Below are positions 11,201 to 24,875 of a stretch of 64,000 nucleotides of DNA, in pieces; the first letter of the stretch is position 1; every line of letters begins with the position of its first letter. The stretch is from Rotaria sordida (lineage: Eukaryota > Rotifera > Eurotatoria > Philodinida > Philodinidae). The stretch covers positions 1 through 64,000 of the forward strand of contig CAJNOL010001257.1 in assembly GCA_905250125.1 (NCBI GenBank), written 5' to 3'. A program made the translations under genes and the position numbers. The notes below the pieces were generated by a model. The model ran no database searches. It saw nothing but the letters and a program-made list of their open reading frames with translations, and was not told the DNA's origin.

Positions 11201-13827
11201 AGATTACATATAGACACTTCGTTATAAACAAAAATCTACGATTTCTTCCATTGAAAGTCAAAGCTGAAGTATTGTAAAGAAAATATTAAAAATTCCAATA
11301 AATTAATATACTTAGGATTTGTAAATTTTTTTTTGAATACAAAATCTTTCAAAACACAATCAAAACAAGGTATCTCGTCTATAATCTTTACACCTACTTC
11401 ATGTCAAACTGTTAATGTTGGCAATCAATGAGAAAGTAAATGGCTGTTTGACAACATGAATGTTTACAAATAACAAGAAAATACAATATAGACAATAGAA
11501 TAGGTAGTAAATTGTAGCTGATATCTTGTCTAATTTCACATTTGAAAACATTAACAATCAAAAGACAACTGTGAGTGGCCTCTGCAGATCAAATATAACT
11601 TCGAAATCACAATAAAACTTTATTTTCTTCTATCCTATTGGAATTTATGAACGATATTTTCTTCAATGTGCTGATGCCTGATAAAAGGCATATCATTTGC
11701 CGAGATGATGGTGTTTGAAAGTGTCTATATTTTTATATAAACAATTAATCACCGTGCTTTAGTGCCTAGCAATTCTATAGTGTTCTGACTACTACTCCAG
11801 TACACCAAGTATCATGCAGTAGATTCAACCAAATCAAAACTTTCATCAACACCAATAGAAAAAACCCTATATTTAAAAAAAAAATGTAAATCCTATACGA
11901 AATCCTATATTCTCAAAAACTCTCAGTCGAAGGTCATTGGTCACTGATTCGAGATAAAATTGTTTATTTTTGTTTCGTGCTTTGTTCATAGACGATCTTC
12001 AACTGAACATAGTCGAATTCCATTTTCCGCTCAAAAAAAAATCACTCGTCAATACACTATTTTTTATGTATTGCCTATTGAAGTTCTAATGTCAAACGTG
12101 ACAAAATTTATTTTAATAGTAATGAGACTTTTACAAGTAAACGATAGATTGTCGTTTATTGTTCAACATTGCAATATCTTGGAAAGGGTCTTTCTCATTC
12201 ACTGACGGGTTGATCAATGGCGTGATATATCACGAAATCGTACCAATAGAATGAAGAAAATACGGGTCATGTAAAAGAAAAGCAGAGAACGAGAAGAAAT
12301 TCAATCATAATTGAATCAATCGGCAATCTTTTCTTGTTCTGCATCAACATGTACCATCAATACTAATATTAATTCAATAGTCTAACGGTAAGTCATGACA
12401 TGATGTTTTCTATTCTTCAATAGTACGATTGAGTATTTTTTGTCTTTTATTATCATATAACATTTAACTTCATCTTACTCTCTTTTTTTCTTTCAAAGTT
12501 AACAAATGCAGTTGTGTTAGTAATATGTATTCTTATTCTGCTTTCTCTTTTTTTTCTGCATTATTAAACAAGATATTGAATTCTACAGAAAACGAAAGAG
12601 TAAGTCATGCCTTTTAAATTGACCTTCTTACAACAGAACTACATATATTTGGCATTTTCTATTTTATAAAAGAACAAGATAGAAAAATTTGCACGTATGA
12701 AACAATCTTGAGGCAAGTATACGTTGAAATTTTGCTTTTTTTTCGGAATTTTCATAATGGTTGACAAGATCTATATTGAAGAGAGATACATTGGTAAAAT
12801 GTAAGAACATCTCTAGTGGGAACAGGAAGTTTATCTTATTAATGTTAACTATTTGCAAATGCGTCATTGAGTAAATAGAATATCAGCATTGATAACAAGC
12901 ACCATCGAGTAGTTCCTAGAATGAAGAACTCTTTAGTTAAGTCTCGTCGAGTCTGATGGAATCATGTTGAATTTTTATCTGGGCGTAACATATTGTTTGA
13001 TCTTCCTCATTGTCATCGCCCTCCTTCTACTCCCTTTTTCTTATATAATTAGCTAAAAATTAACATCTTAAACGTATTTTATTTTAACTTATTATTATAT
13101 TCACTTGTTGAATAATCATTTTTAAAAGAAGAAAAAAAAATAGAATCAATAATTTATACTTACTGTTCATTCAGTTGTATAGTTTCCATTCTCATCGTAA
13201 ACTGTCATTTAGAAGCGTTAATATTTGATCTGGCTTAGTAGGAAACGGTTTCATGTCGTCATAAAAAGCAAAGATAAAATTGATATAAGGATGTGGATAA
13301 GGATATTAATGTACGTGATGCTCTTGTCTTCATTTTCGTGCCATTAACTACAACTGCATATATACATCCACATCCTATAGTACTTTTCATAGTAAAATGA
13401 ATTTTACAGTTCAACCCAACGTCATACTAGAAGTTGTATCTCTTTAAGTGAATGTGTAAAATTGAATTTTAGCTATACATCATTGATATTTAATTAGGAT
13501 TGTTGAAATCATATTCTTTAGCTTGTATCATTCATTGTATAATGATGCGCAGAAATTTGTCGTGTCCTCCTACTATTGAAAGATACAGTTCGCACAAAAT
13601 AATAGTCTTTCGTTTAGCAGCGTAATCAGGATTTTTAGACCAACGGGCAAACTTTTCTTGTGTCGAAAAAAGTCCAATGGACGAAATGGGCAAGGTTTTT
13701 ATTGATAGGTCAAAACTTTTCTCGCCCAACAAAGTACTAAAATAACGTTAAAAAAAACATACATAAGTTAGTATTGAGGATTCTTTAAGTATGTATCTGT
13801 GCAGCACACATGCACATTTCCGCTACG
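8208..13827. other. Long gene-poor stretch
   Basis: About 5.6 kb of AT-rich DNA. Open frames at 10196-10399, 11960-12205, 12664-12867 and 13532-13732 lack motifs and coding bias. A short perfect palindrome (GTGAGAATATTCTCTCAC-like) sits near 10041. A degenerate version of the telomere-like hairpin (GGATGTGGATAAGGAT ... ATCCACATCC) lies at about 13290-13376. Confidence 0.5.
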
Positions 13828-14412
13828 AACTACTATCTGTACAAAATTAAAATGGTCTCCACCATTTTTTAAATAATTTGAAAATGGAAGCTGATAGCGA
13901 GCTGCGGTTTTCACCAGTCGAAAGAGGCGATGCTGGGGCGTCTTTTTCTCTGATATTGTATAAGATGACAGCATTTTCAAATCAATTATATCTGCAGAAC
14001 ATTGAAAAATATGGATGAAAATGTCTTACCATTTGGATGAAATTTTGGTTTTGATATGTTATTTAGATAGAGCAATTTCAGATCGATAGTTTAAGATATA
14101 ATTCGAATGACTATTTTCACACATTCTAGGGTAAAGCACATCGAATTCTCAATTTACTCATTGAAAAAGTATGCATTTTTCTTAGTTTTTAAGCAAATTT
14201 TCTGATTTTTTTGTGAGAATTTCATCTTAATGACGGATATATTTCACAAAAACAGTGGATTTTAAAATAGTTTCTTCTTATACAATATCGGAGACAAAGA
14301 CGTCCTGATATCCCCTCTTTAGATTGATGAAAACCGTAGCTCGCTAGCTGCTTCTATTCTCAAGTTATTCAAAAAATGGCGGAGACCATTTTAATTTTGG
14401 ACAGATAGTAGT
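13828..14412. mobile_element. Non-autonomous inverted-repeat element (MITE-like)
   Basis: The arms at about 13828-13967 and 14272-14412 are reverse complements over roughly 140 bases with moderate divergence. Both contain a core reading GAGCTGCGGTTTTCA in one arm and GAGCTACGGTTTTCA in the other. The interior (about 300 bases) has no transposase-like frame. The same core occurs in the foldbacks at 22812 and 30235, suggesting one family. No clear target-site duplication was found, so the outer ends are approximate. Confidence 0.65.
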
Positions 14413-14420
14413 TTAAAACA

Positions 14421-14843
14421 TGAGCTGCCCATAACGTACACAGGTCGAGATGTTTAAATTTTAACATATTTACAATATTGTCATGTGCTGATAGTACGAA
14501 ATTTCATCAACCTTTATTTTTCTTTTTTCGTCATGGCTGGATGGAACACAACTATTTAAATAAGAAGAAGCAATATTACACAAATTCAAAAGCAATTTGA
14601 CAGCAATTAAAATTTTTTGTTTATTACTCTTATAATTACAAAAAATGCTATCTTAGATATCGTAGAAATTGCTTTTTAATATGTGTAATATTGTTTTTTT
14701 CTTATGTAAATGACCCTGCTCCATCCAACCATGACGAAAAAAGAAAACTACGCGTTAATGAAATTTCAGAGTATGAGCACATAACAACCTGTAAACTTTT
14801 TGAAACTCGAATGGCTCGGTGTGTGTATGCTATTGGCAGCTCA
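14421..14843. mobile_element. Second foldback element abutting the first
   Basis: A palindromic structure with arms at about 14421-14605 and 14665-14843. The left arm starts TGAGCTGCC and the right arm ends GGCAGCTCA. Matching internal blocks include TTTTTTCGTCATGG against CCATGACGAAAAAA. The arms are divergent, so the copy is old. It begins within about 10 bases of the end of the preceding inverted repeat, which suggests nesting or a compound element. Confidence 0.6.
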
Positions 14844-15942
14844 TAGTTTTAGTTAATTGGTTTAACAGTAAGAGCATTCATTTGACCCAACTATGATCAA
14901 TTTCCTTAGCTTACGGTATACGGTCTTTTACTCTAACCTATATAATGGTTGTATTGTCTTTCTTTATTATGAAATATTTTTGGAAACAAAGTACGAATCG
15001 ATAAACAAAGAAAGAAAGTGATGCCTTTTGTGCAAGTATGTCAACGTGATAGTCCTTAGTTTGCAATAAGTTATTCTTTCTGATTAGTGTTCGATTTCGG
15101 AAAAAAATTCTAATTTTGAAAATAAGAATTTTTGATTTTTAAATAATTCATCTAGCAATCCTGGTGAAAATACCAGAAGCGATTCTTTTCTTCATTCTTC
15201 ACAGCAAGAACAAGCAAAAAGTACATGTGTGATCCAGGCGGAAGAAAAAAAATAGAGTTACTCTCTAGTTCAAAAATAAATAAACAATTCTGAAAAACAC
15301 CACTGCTTTCGTACATGATAGAAACATACTAGGCTAAAAGCACAAACAGGCCGGCATATTCGACCTATGGATGACTATGTCGTTCGTAATAAAATAAACG
15401 CTTGACCACATTTCATCAAAATCACTTCGATTACCGTTCATTTTATCTTTGGCTTCATTTAAAATATTTGAAATAAACAAGTAAAGAATAACTATTTATA
15501 TAGGCTGGAATCTTTACAAGTGTTTACTAATGAAGGCATAGTCCTTTTTTAAGTTATGACCAATTTTCATGGAACCCTGTTGCGTTCTAATGATATTCTA
15601 CTATTGGATCCGACCAAAATTGCAACACTAAGACTCGCTCAGATTCTGACTGTAGGATCCGAATGTCGTTCTGTAAAACCAGTTTCCGACATTATTCCTA
15701 TAGAATTCCATTGTATCTCGAACGGAACCTAGTCAGATCCGATATCGGATGAATTCTCTTGGGAAGCTCTTGAATAGAATTTTTAAGAGATTTCATTCAA
15801 CTGAAAGATGTGTAGGTCACAACATTTCTACTTTTTGTTTCTGTCTGAGTATCGTTAATAGTCCATGATTATAGAAATGTGAAAACATTTATGAGTTTCT
15901 TCTGATCAACCTAATATCAATATTTCATTTATTTGTATAGTG
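14844..15942. other. Upstream region of the GPCR gene
   Basis: No gene is seen. A TTTGTATAG splice-acceptor-like sequence ends at 15940, two bases before the GPCR start codon, so a 5'UTR intron is possible. Degenerate GGATCCGA/GATCCGAT words recur at about 15605-15745. Confidence 0.4.
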
Positions 15943-17984
15943 ATGGAATTATTTTCATTAACAAAGAACATAACAATAACAGATGTCCAATGGCATGCAT
16001 ATCCTATTGGCTTTTTTCTATTATTATTATGCATATTAACTATATTAGGTAATCTCTTAGTTATATATGCTATAATTCGTGAACGTACATTACATACATC
16101 TACATATTACTATGTTGCATCATTGGCATTTGCGGATCTCTTAGTTGGTTTAATAGCTATGCCATTTGCATTTATATTTGAAATGACTGATGATGAATAT
16201 TGGTTGTTCCCACGACATCTAAGATTTCTATGTGATTTTTGGCATTCAATGGATATATTTGCAACAACAGCATCAATATTTGGTCTATGTTCTATTGGAT
16301 TAGATCGATACCTATTTATTACGAAACCTATTGAATATCCTACTTCATTTATAGCAAATAGATGGTATTATATGTTATCATTCATATGGATAGGTTCAGC
16401 ACTTATATCATTTCCAGCTGTAGTTCATTTTGGAACAGTACGAGAAATTTTGCGTACGTATAAAAAGATTTTTAATGTTCTATTTCGTATTGTTTTCATT
16501 ACTCTTCGATTCATATATATATTGATATGAAGATATTGTTATAAAACTCAAATTTAGATTCGATACGTAAAGTCGATGTTGACAATGAGGTTGATAAATA
16601 ATTGCCGATAAAACAGAGATAAACAATAGATAATCTGTAGAATAAGTATTCATTCTGAAGCTCTGTTTGAACATTAGTTTATTTATATCATAAGGATTCA
16701 ATTTCTTATCTTAGCCTGCATTCATAATGGAATGAATTAGTCAGTTTCAATTTTTTTATTTTTATTACTTTTATTTGACAGACAAATTGAAAAATACAAA
16801 ATAACGATTGTGAACGCACTAAGAGCCTGTTTCGGTAGTTAATTGGGGCCGACTTGATGATGCAAAAATAATGAAAACTTGACATTTTCAACTATGAGAA
16901 AGATCATTAATTTTTTTATTATATCATGTGTTACAGCAAATAGAGGTTTACACAAGAAAGTTAAATATCGATTTCAACGACTCGAGAGCTTGTTTTGTTA
17001 GATTCTTTGTCGATTGGTTCAATAACTTATAGATGATTATAAAATGTACTCATCATCATTTTCACAACAACACTTTTTCATTATTCGCATTCAGTTTTTT
17101 CGGAGTCACTGTCAATATTTTGTTTTCTTTTTTCGTTTTGTACATTTTCATGTTGCAAATACCAAATTAGTTTTAGCAGTTAACCACTTACAATAACCAT
17201 ATTTGATTTAGGACGATCATCGACGTCAAATGAAACCATATCGGTACCTTCGTTACTATTTAAAGAATGTGAATTTCCAGATAATCCATATTATATATTA
17301 TTCGTATCGATTGTATCTTGTTATCTACCATTGATTATTATGACTTATGTTTACATTCAAGTGTATTTAGCAGCAGAAAAACAAATACAAGCAATCAATT
17401 CCGGTTATAAACATCATCATTTGACAAAATCTGCCAAATCATTTTTTCCTACATTTCGTTGGAGAGAAATTTTAACTGGAAAACGTTCAAATACAAATAA
17501 AATCAATAGAGTGCCTGAAAATAATTTACGAAAAAAATCAATCGCATTATTATCAAATCGTAAACCATCATTTGAATTAATAACACTTCGTATTCATCAT
17601 GGTAAATATCAAAATCCAACTACAGATTCATCTAGACGAAGTAGTAACAAACCTATGAAGAAAATTCCACGTCAATATGCACGCACAAGTAGTGTTTGGA
17701 AAAAAATTTCAAAAAATCAAAAGGCAGCTAAATTTATAGGCATTATTATGGGTGTATTTGTTGTTTGTTGGTTACCATATTTTATTTATTTCATATTAAG
17801 TGGTGTATTTGGTTTTCGTTTTAAAGATGATCAAAATCATGAATTATTATTTAAAATATTTTCATGGTTAGGATATACAAATTCATTATTGGATGTTCTT
17901 GTTTATGTTTCTACTTCCAAAGAATTAAGAATTACATTATGTAAATTAATTTTAGGTCGTCGATTGAGATATAAATACAGTTAA
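15943..17984 (+). CDS. Rhodopsin-family GPCR, biogenic-amine-receptor type
   Basis: Two exons, 15943-16453 and 17212-17984, join in phase (C|GA) across a 758-base GTACGT...TTTAG intron and give 427 residues. All seven membrane helices are visible. Markers: GN (Asn37) in TM1, ADLLVG (Asp65) in TM2, Cys97, the amine-binding Asp104 exactly 17 residues before the DRY Asp121, a Trp in TM4, serines in TM5 ahead of YLPLIIM, CWLPYF in TM6 and WLGYTNS in TM7. These positions match amine receptors (octopamine, dopamine, serotonin, adrenergic types), and the third intracellular loop is long (about 120 residues) as in that group. N9 is a potential glycosylation site. Oddity: the usual NPxxY of TM7 reads DVLVY, so Pro7.50 is lost. 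The ATG at 15943 is preferred because no longer frame exists. AATAAA lies at 17995. The ligand cannot be assigned. Confidence 0.88.
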
Positions 17985-18853
17985 TTATAATAATAATAAA
18001 ATAACTTATTATTATCCAAAAAATGTAATAATTTTTAGTAAGAAATATTTATCGAACGTATTGTTCTCTTTACATTTAGTATATTCACGATGTAATTTGG
18101 ATTTTCAACTCTATTATGTCAATGATGATATGCAAATTAAGTCATATGGAATTACGAGGATATTTCATCAACAGGTGAAGAATAGAATTCTTCAGTGATA
18201 ATGCAAATTTTTAAAAAAAATATACATGTAAAAACAAAAGAGTTTTTGTAATAAAAATAAATAAACTACACAGACATATGTGGACTATGTAAAACAAAAA
18301 CTACGTTATAGAATCTCTTCAAGTTATGATATAAAGGTATTGTGTATAACTTTGAAAAATAATAGTTCGAAGAAAAAAGAATACACTGACATAATACTTT
18401 TCATTTGTCAAACGAACACATTCAAAGTTGATTATATTCGAATAAAACAATCGATAAGTAATTGTGAGTTTAACACATGGCTATTGACCCTAATTGTTGA
18501 TTGTATTAGCATCTGTGTAAAGAATGATTTATGTAAATGATTCATCAATCTCGTTGTGACATAGCTCTAATCCTAAAGTATTGATCATTTCATTGAACTA
18601 TTTTATGTTGTATTCAATTTCTCTTGAAGTACCACTCGTTGTACTTTTGAATATTCATTCAACAGTGGAGTTAATCATTGATATAGAAATCTTGAATTCA
18701 TAATAAAGTTTTTCTCATTTATCATGAGTCTTGTTATTGCAACAATTTTCCTTGTCTTTTTATTTTTATCAAACAACACAGTCAATTATTATCATTTACC
18801 ATGTGCAAAACAGAATGATAACAGTTAAATTTATAGCAATCATATAATGTGTA
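17985..18853. other. Downstream of the GPCR gene, no gene seen
   Basis: AT-rich sequence. The open frame at 18280-18540 has no recognisable motif and is probably chance. Confidence 0.45.
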
Positions 18854-20229
18854 CGTAGGTAAAGTTAGCAGCAGATTCGAGTTTTTTGCGAAAATATTTG
18901 TCTTCAGACTTGTGCCAAAAAAGATGTTAACTGTGCCAGATAGAGCATCGAATGTACTATAGAATTCATACCTTTCAAAAAAATTTATCGTAACAAAATG
19001 GCCAAAAATTAAAAAGGACTACTTTTCAAACACTGTTTTTAGCGAAAAAATCAGTATTTCGGCCTAATATTCATTTCAATACCTGTGCCAGTTTCAGAAA
19101 ACGACTGTGCCAGATAGAACTCGATGAGATCTATCGATTGATACCAAATTCAACCTAGTTCATCATCGAAATGGGTCTTCAGCTGTCCCGAGATCAGTTA
19201 GCAGCAGATTCGGACTAATATTATGAGTAAATATTCACACAGAGAGTTGTGCCAATTAAGAAAACAGTTGTGACAGATAGATCTCGATGAGATCAATTGT
19301 TTAATACCAAGTCCAACGTAATTTATGTTTGATTAAATAGTCGTGTCGAGACTTATACGAACGGGATGAACGATGGTGTGAAAAGAGAGTTGAATATAAT
19401 TGTTGGCACCTTGTCAATGAAAATCGGTGCATTAGGACATTGTATGTCACGTTCGGCTTGTTTTTCGGTATAGTCTAGCCCATGAATATTACAAATTAAA
19501 TAATTATTCATGATGTTTAATTTATCAGTTGAAACTAACATCCGAGTGCTAACGTAATCTTGAGTATTTCTTTTTCATACATTCGTTGTTCACAAGTAAA
19601 GGGTGTGGATCCGGCTGTTCAGAAGACAGAACAGGCACACCCACGCCCACCCCACACTGACACCCGCACAACTCTCTGTCACAATATTTACTCATAATAC
19701 CAGCTCAAATCTGCTGCTTGACAGGCTTTCGTCGAGCTAGAGACTCATGTTGATGATGAACTAGGTTAAATTTGATATCAATCGATAGATCTCGATGAGA
19801 TCGATCAGGCACAACTGTTTTCTTAATTGGCACAACTCTCTGTGTGAATATTTACTCATAATATCAGTCCGAATCTGCTGCTAACTGATCTCGGGATAGC
19901 TGAAGACCCATTTCGATGATGAACTAGGTTGAATTTGGTATCAATCGATAGATCTCATCGAGTTCTATCTGGCACAGTCGTTTTCTGAAACTGGCGCAGG
20001 TATTGAAACGAATATTAGGCCGAAATACTGGTTTTTTCGCTTAAAACAGTGTTTGAAAAGTAGTCCTTTTTAATTTTTGGCCATTTTTTTACGATAAATT
20101 TTTTTGAAAGGTATGAATTCTATAGTATATTCGATGCTCTATCTAGCACAGTTAACATCTTTTTTGGCACAAGTCTGAAGACAAATATTTGCGCAAAAAA
20201 ACTCGAATCCTCTGCTAACTTTACCTACG
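18854..20229. mobile_element. TA-flanked foldback DNA element, 1.38 kb
   Basis: Long inverted arms at about 18854-19315 and 19760-20229. The ends read CGTAGGTAAAGTTAGCAG and its complement, and both are bordered by TA, as expected of Tc1/mariner-type target sites. Inside the arms, blocks such as ATCGATAGATCTCGATGAGATC and AGCAGCAGATTCGGACTAA recur several times, and part of the right arm is partly repeated at 19670-19757. No transposase frame is present. The centre carries a C-rich CACACCCACGCCCACCCC tract (19633-19655) with a G-rich partner at 19598, like the telomere-like hairpins elsewhere. The arms are moderately diverged. Confidence 0.8.
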
Positions 20230-20494
20230 TATGTAATACTCGATAGTCTTCATCACTTAACAATGGAAATGGACCACTATAAGCCACTTGGCTATCACCA
20301 TTGGATGCTACAGGTTGAGGAAGTTGTGGCGCTTTCGGCACATGTTGAAAACCATCGAGTAATACGACAAAATCTGGTTCGGTCATTGTCAAATGAATAT
20401 CAGGATCAAAAGTGGGCTCATCGATGTAAAATTCGATTTCCGGATCAATTAGAAGAGGAGGCATGGGAACCCCACAATTCTTATCAAGTTTCAT
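20225..20494 (-). CDS. Hypothetical acidic, proline-rich ORF truncated by the adjacent element
   Basis: An 89-codon minus-strand frame starting at an ATG (20494). The product is rich in Pro, Asp and Glu (for example IDPEIEFYIDEPTFDPDIHL) and looks more protein-like than chance, but I do not recognise it. Its stop codon TAG (20225-20227) lies inside the terminal repeat of the foldback ending at 20229, so the reading frame has been cut by that insertion. Beyond the insertion the frame would stay open for only about 14 codons. This may be one exon of a disrupted gene or part of an older mobile element. Confidence 0.35.
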   Translation of the reverse strand: MKLDKNCGVPMPPLLIDPEIEFYIDEPTFDPDIHLTMTEPDFVVLLDGFQHVPKAPQLPQPVASNGDSQVAYSGPFPLLSDEDYRVLHT

Positions 20495-20496
20495 AG

Positions 20497-22811
20497 TTTC
20501 TAGAAGATCAAAAAATTTTTATTTGTTTCTTACGAGCAAATATAAATGAAAAGATGCCTTGATAACTTGCAATAAAAATATGTAGTAAGAGCGACCTTGA
20601 TTAAATAAAAGATAAGATTAGAAGAACTTTTCGAAAGTTTATTCATTCTTTCTTTCACTGTGTTAAAAAGTCGTAGCTTATCATTGTCACGCCCATCTAA
20701 CAGCATAAAATAAAGAAGAAGTGAGAATAAATAAGAGTCCTTGTATTTCGTTAATAACTCTCTCAGTATTCATTGTCCAGTCTTCAATTTGTTTTCAAAA
20801 AGTTCCTCGTACATATAACAATCTTTTCAGTTTTATTGATTCGTAGCTACAATTCATAGAAAAAATTGATATCCATTTTGTAACGCTTGACAACTTCTAT
20901 CTTTCAGCAATAGTAGATATCAATACCTGTCTCGAAAATGTATTCATAATAAAATTATATTACAATATTCACATATTATTTCAAACGAAATTTGCCATAA
21001 TGAGTTAATTCGAATACTGATAGCATATTCATCAATAAATTGAAAATGTAAACAATACTATCAGCATTAACGTCATCAGTAGAATATGAGATTAATCTCT
21101 ATATTTAAAAAGATTTCAATAAAATTGGTATTTTGCCGAATATTGTCTATAAAAAAGAACAATCTTGTGCTTTTCTCACATATTCTCGAATTTATTCTTC
21201 AATATCCCTTATCTCCGATCAACAACAAATAGAATGTTTGATATCTGACTGAGAATATAACTATTCAAATTTTTTGATAAAGATCTCAAACACAAAAATC
21301 CCATTTTAATGATAGTTTCGATATATATATATATATATATTGTGTTTTCGAAATTAAATTGATCAATGATTCTATAAAACATTTTCGCGTATATCGTTCA
21401 ATAGAAAATATACTTCTCGAACTGTACAATCATTAATGAATAATTTAGTCCATGGATTGTTTCAGTTCATGAGAAACATCTCTTAGTTTTATTTTCATTA
21501 TATTTCATATTTTGCTTGATGATAACAAAATGTGAATTCAATTTTCAATTTCTGTGTAACCAATTTGCCAATCAAGAGTGTCAGAATTTAATTTGTAATG
21601 CCAATAATAAAAGTAAAAACACATCGATCTGATTTTTTTAAAAAATATTTCGATAGAATTGATTAAAATTTAGTTATAGAATTTCGTACATTTTGATTTA
21701 ATTTATTTATAATTGAATCTTTCCGAATAACAACGAAGTTTTCCATAACATAACAACGTAAAGAACTATATATTTGATTAGCATTAGTGTATAGTGAACA
21801 ATATAGACATCACGCTAACTTTATTCAACTTCTAAATATTCATAGAACTCTTGTTACTACCAAATGATAATGCAGTTATGTAATTGACATCAACCCAATA
21901 TATTAATACAAAATAAAGAAGTGTGACTAAAAATTGATCCCTAATTAAAAATAACAACTATCTATATTCTTTTTTTTCTCATTCAAAGAATACGTATTTT
22001 TTCTTATCATTCATTTAAAGTTGAAAAAGAATAATACCTAACACGTTATTCTGCTGAACAATAGAATTCACATGCCTTTGACTAATTTAAATGTGTTTTT
22101 TTTTACCGATCAATAGCCAAACCGGTAACACAGAACAAAAAAAAGTTAAGAAAATTGCACGTAAATTTTCATGGAACAGTCATCGATAATTACGGGTTTA
22201 TGTCTAGAATCAATAATCAGTTTATTTGAAGAAATATACAAAACTAAGCAAACAGAAAAATTAAATACTTGTTATTTAATATGTTTGTTATGATTGACAG
22301 TACAGAATTGCTACTTAATAAATTTTTTTTTCTCTTCTAACTAGCATTTATCGAATGTATACTTGGTTATTTCAATTTTAAAACTACAAGAAAAATCATT
22401 GTTATGCATCTTTGTGAGTAAATTATATATAAATAATAATAGATGCATGATCAAACAAATTATTAATTATATATAAGTTTTAATCGACATTGTTTTTTAT
22501 TAAAATGAACTATAGAGTGCACTTTTAAGGTTAATTATAGAAGCGTTTTTTTACTCTCTTTCTGTTTTTTTTTACTAGCTTAGAAAATATTCTTAATGGT
22601 CGGATTCAAAATTTGTTCTTAATGCTTGGATAATTTTACATAAGATTGACGTCATAAAATGGATATTATTAGAATATTTCATAAGATTATTATATATTCA
22701 ATTCTATTTGAGTCATATAATTTCAAACGAGAAAGAGATCATATATATATAATATAATTAGCATCAATAAAGAAAAAAAAGATAGTAGAAGAAGCATTAA
22801 CATATACAAAA
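20497..22811. other. Intergenic AT-rich stretch with an (AT)n microsatellite
   Basis: No gene is seen in about 2.3 kb. An (AT)n run of about 22 bases lies at 21319-21341. Confidence 0.5.
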
Positions 22812-23107
22812 TGATCCGAAAGTAACCCGACAATGTTTGGTTACAAATAACTTTTGATAGGAACAAGGTGGAGAGCTGCGGTTTTTCATTGTTTGAAAGA
22901 AGAGATGTGAAGATGCATCGAACTGTTTAATACAAGATAATATGACCTAGTTTTTTCAAGGACTTCAAACACCTTCAAGAACTCTATAATATATGATTCG
23001 ATGCATCTTCATCTCCTCTTTCGAATGGTAAAAACCGCAACTTTCTATCTTGTTCCTATCAAAAGTTATTCGCAATCAAAGACAACCAAGTTACTTTTGA
23101 ACTATCC
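22812..23107. mobile_element. Short inverted-repeat element (MITE-like)
   Basis: The arms at about 22812-22922 and 22997-23107 are reverse complements over about 110 bases. They share TAACTTTTGATAGGAACAAG and a GCGGTTTTT...TTCGAAAGA-type core. A 74-base spacer contains no coding sequence. The open frame at 23001-23189 is a by-product of the right arm. Confidence 0.75.
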
Positions 23108-24875
23108 TGTATCTACGAATGAATTGCAACATTTAACGTACCATCTTGAGAAAAAAAATCGAATGAAAGACAAAACATTTTCGATTTGACAGATGATAAC
23201 TGGTACATTTAATCATTCAAAATCCATGAAAATACTTGAATGACAGATTTTTCTCATGTTCGTTGAAATACAATAGATATGCAAAGTTTGTTAAAAACAC
23301 TCGAAATTATAAGTAGAAAAAAAAAAACTCTATTTGCATGCCACGATATACAATACACATTCAAAGTTAGATCAATCTGAACTACATAAATCTAGTAGTG
23401 TGTTTTATGTTATGACTTAATGACTTTTTCATAAAATATAATTATAAATTAATTTGCAGTAATTTCTATCGTAACTAAAAAAAAAGGACTGAAATATTAT
23501 ATAATATATATATTTGTTTCGAATGTAATTGCGAAGTATTGTACAAATTCTAATCTTGCGTGATAGATTTCTCGTAAAAAAAAAAGATCCTCGCGTGATT
23601 CATTGACATTATTTTTGTTTTCTTTCTTCTCATGAATTATGAATTTTCTGACAGTAATATTTTCAATGGTAATCGATCATAATGAATTGAAGTTACATCT
23701 CTAACTACAGTTATAAAATGAAGAAAAATGAAAAATTTCACGTAACATTACATTTGTCAATCATGTTTTCAAGGTCTATTCTATGATTTGCATTAAAAAG
23801 AAATAATACTGTCTTCTTATATCCTATTTAATGGCTTATATTAGAAAAATGTAGACTTTTTATTCTAATTCTATTAACTTCTGAGATTGAAATGAAAAGA
23901 AATCAGTTATATAACATATTCTAAAAGTAGATGGCAGCAAAAATCGATCTTTTAACCCTAACCTGCTTAATATCTTAGGATTTATCTAAGACAATGAATC
24001 TCTGATATTTTTTTATGTGATAATGAGAATTTCTTAGTGAATGAAATCTAATCTAAAAAATCATAAAGATTGATTAAAAACAATTCAAGATATTGAATTT
24101 TTTCATATAAGAATCATCTCTCGATCCAATAAAATTACAATTTATTCAAATATTTAAATAACATTTAATGCTCACTATATGTACTTAAAAATCAATTAAA
24201 TTTCTTTCATATGCGCAACGTGAATATTTTGTATTCGATAAAAATTTATACATTATTATATGTGTCAATCATACGGTAATAGTATGTGTAGGTTGTCATT
24301 TATTATACGTCAGTTTTCTTTTCCTTTCCTTCATATTCAACATGTTCTTTTTAAATAAATAAAGAAAAAAAGAAAAAAAGATGAGCATATACGCCTTTTT
24401 TTTTCTTTCTGTCATAGTTACCTTATCAAAGCTCTACTTCGTCGATTTCTTTTTTTTTTTGTGAGCCGAAAAAAAAATATTTTCTTTTTTTTTCTTCTTC
24501 TTCTTCTTTCTCGTTTGAGTAAGAAAACACGCGAATAGCTCGCCTAATTCTATTGAGTAATAAATCAAATTTGAAATATTATTTCTTTTTTCTAGATCGG
24601 TTTTTGTTCTTCTTTCCTTTTTTTTCTTCTCAGTCTTTATTTTTCTTCAGCAAACGAAGAGACGTCTATAGAAAGACGAAGAAAAAAAAAACGAGAAAAA
24701 GCTCGACGGCAGAAAAAGTAACATCAGTGAAGCTGAACACATTACGTATGCATATATGAAAAGCACTAACATGTTTTTCTATTGACTGCTTTACTTTTAT
24801 ACCAATATTCAAATGTTAATATTATTATTTTAATACAGCACACACACACACACACATACACAGAAAATTTTAAAT
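23108..24875. other. Upstream region of the TNFAIP8-like gene
   Basis: No gene is seen. Polypyrimidine/polypurine tracts dominate 24380-24700, and a (CA)n run at 24838-24858 ends 18 bases before the start codon, probably within the 5'UTR. The frames at 24553 and 24766 are low-complexity shadows. Confidence 0.45.

Noticed and set aside
16480-16891. Minus-strand ORFs within the GPCR intron
   Set aside because: No motifs; located inside an intron whose splice sites join the receptor in phase.
24838-24858. (CA)n run as a regulatory element of the TNFAIP8-like gene
   Set aside because: A simple microsatellite close to the start codon; nothing in the sequence shows regulation.
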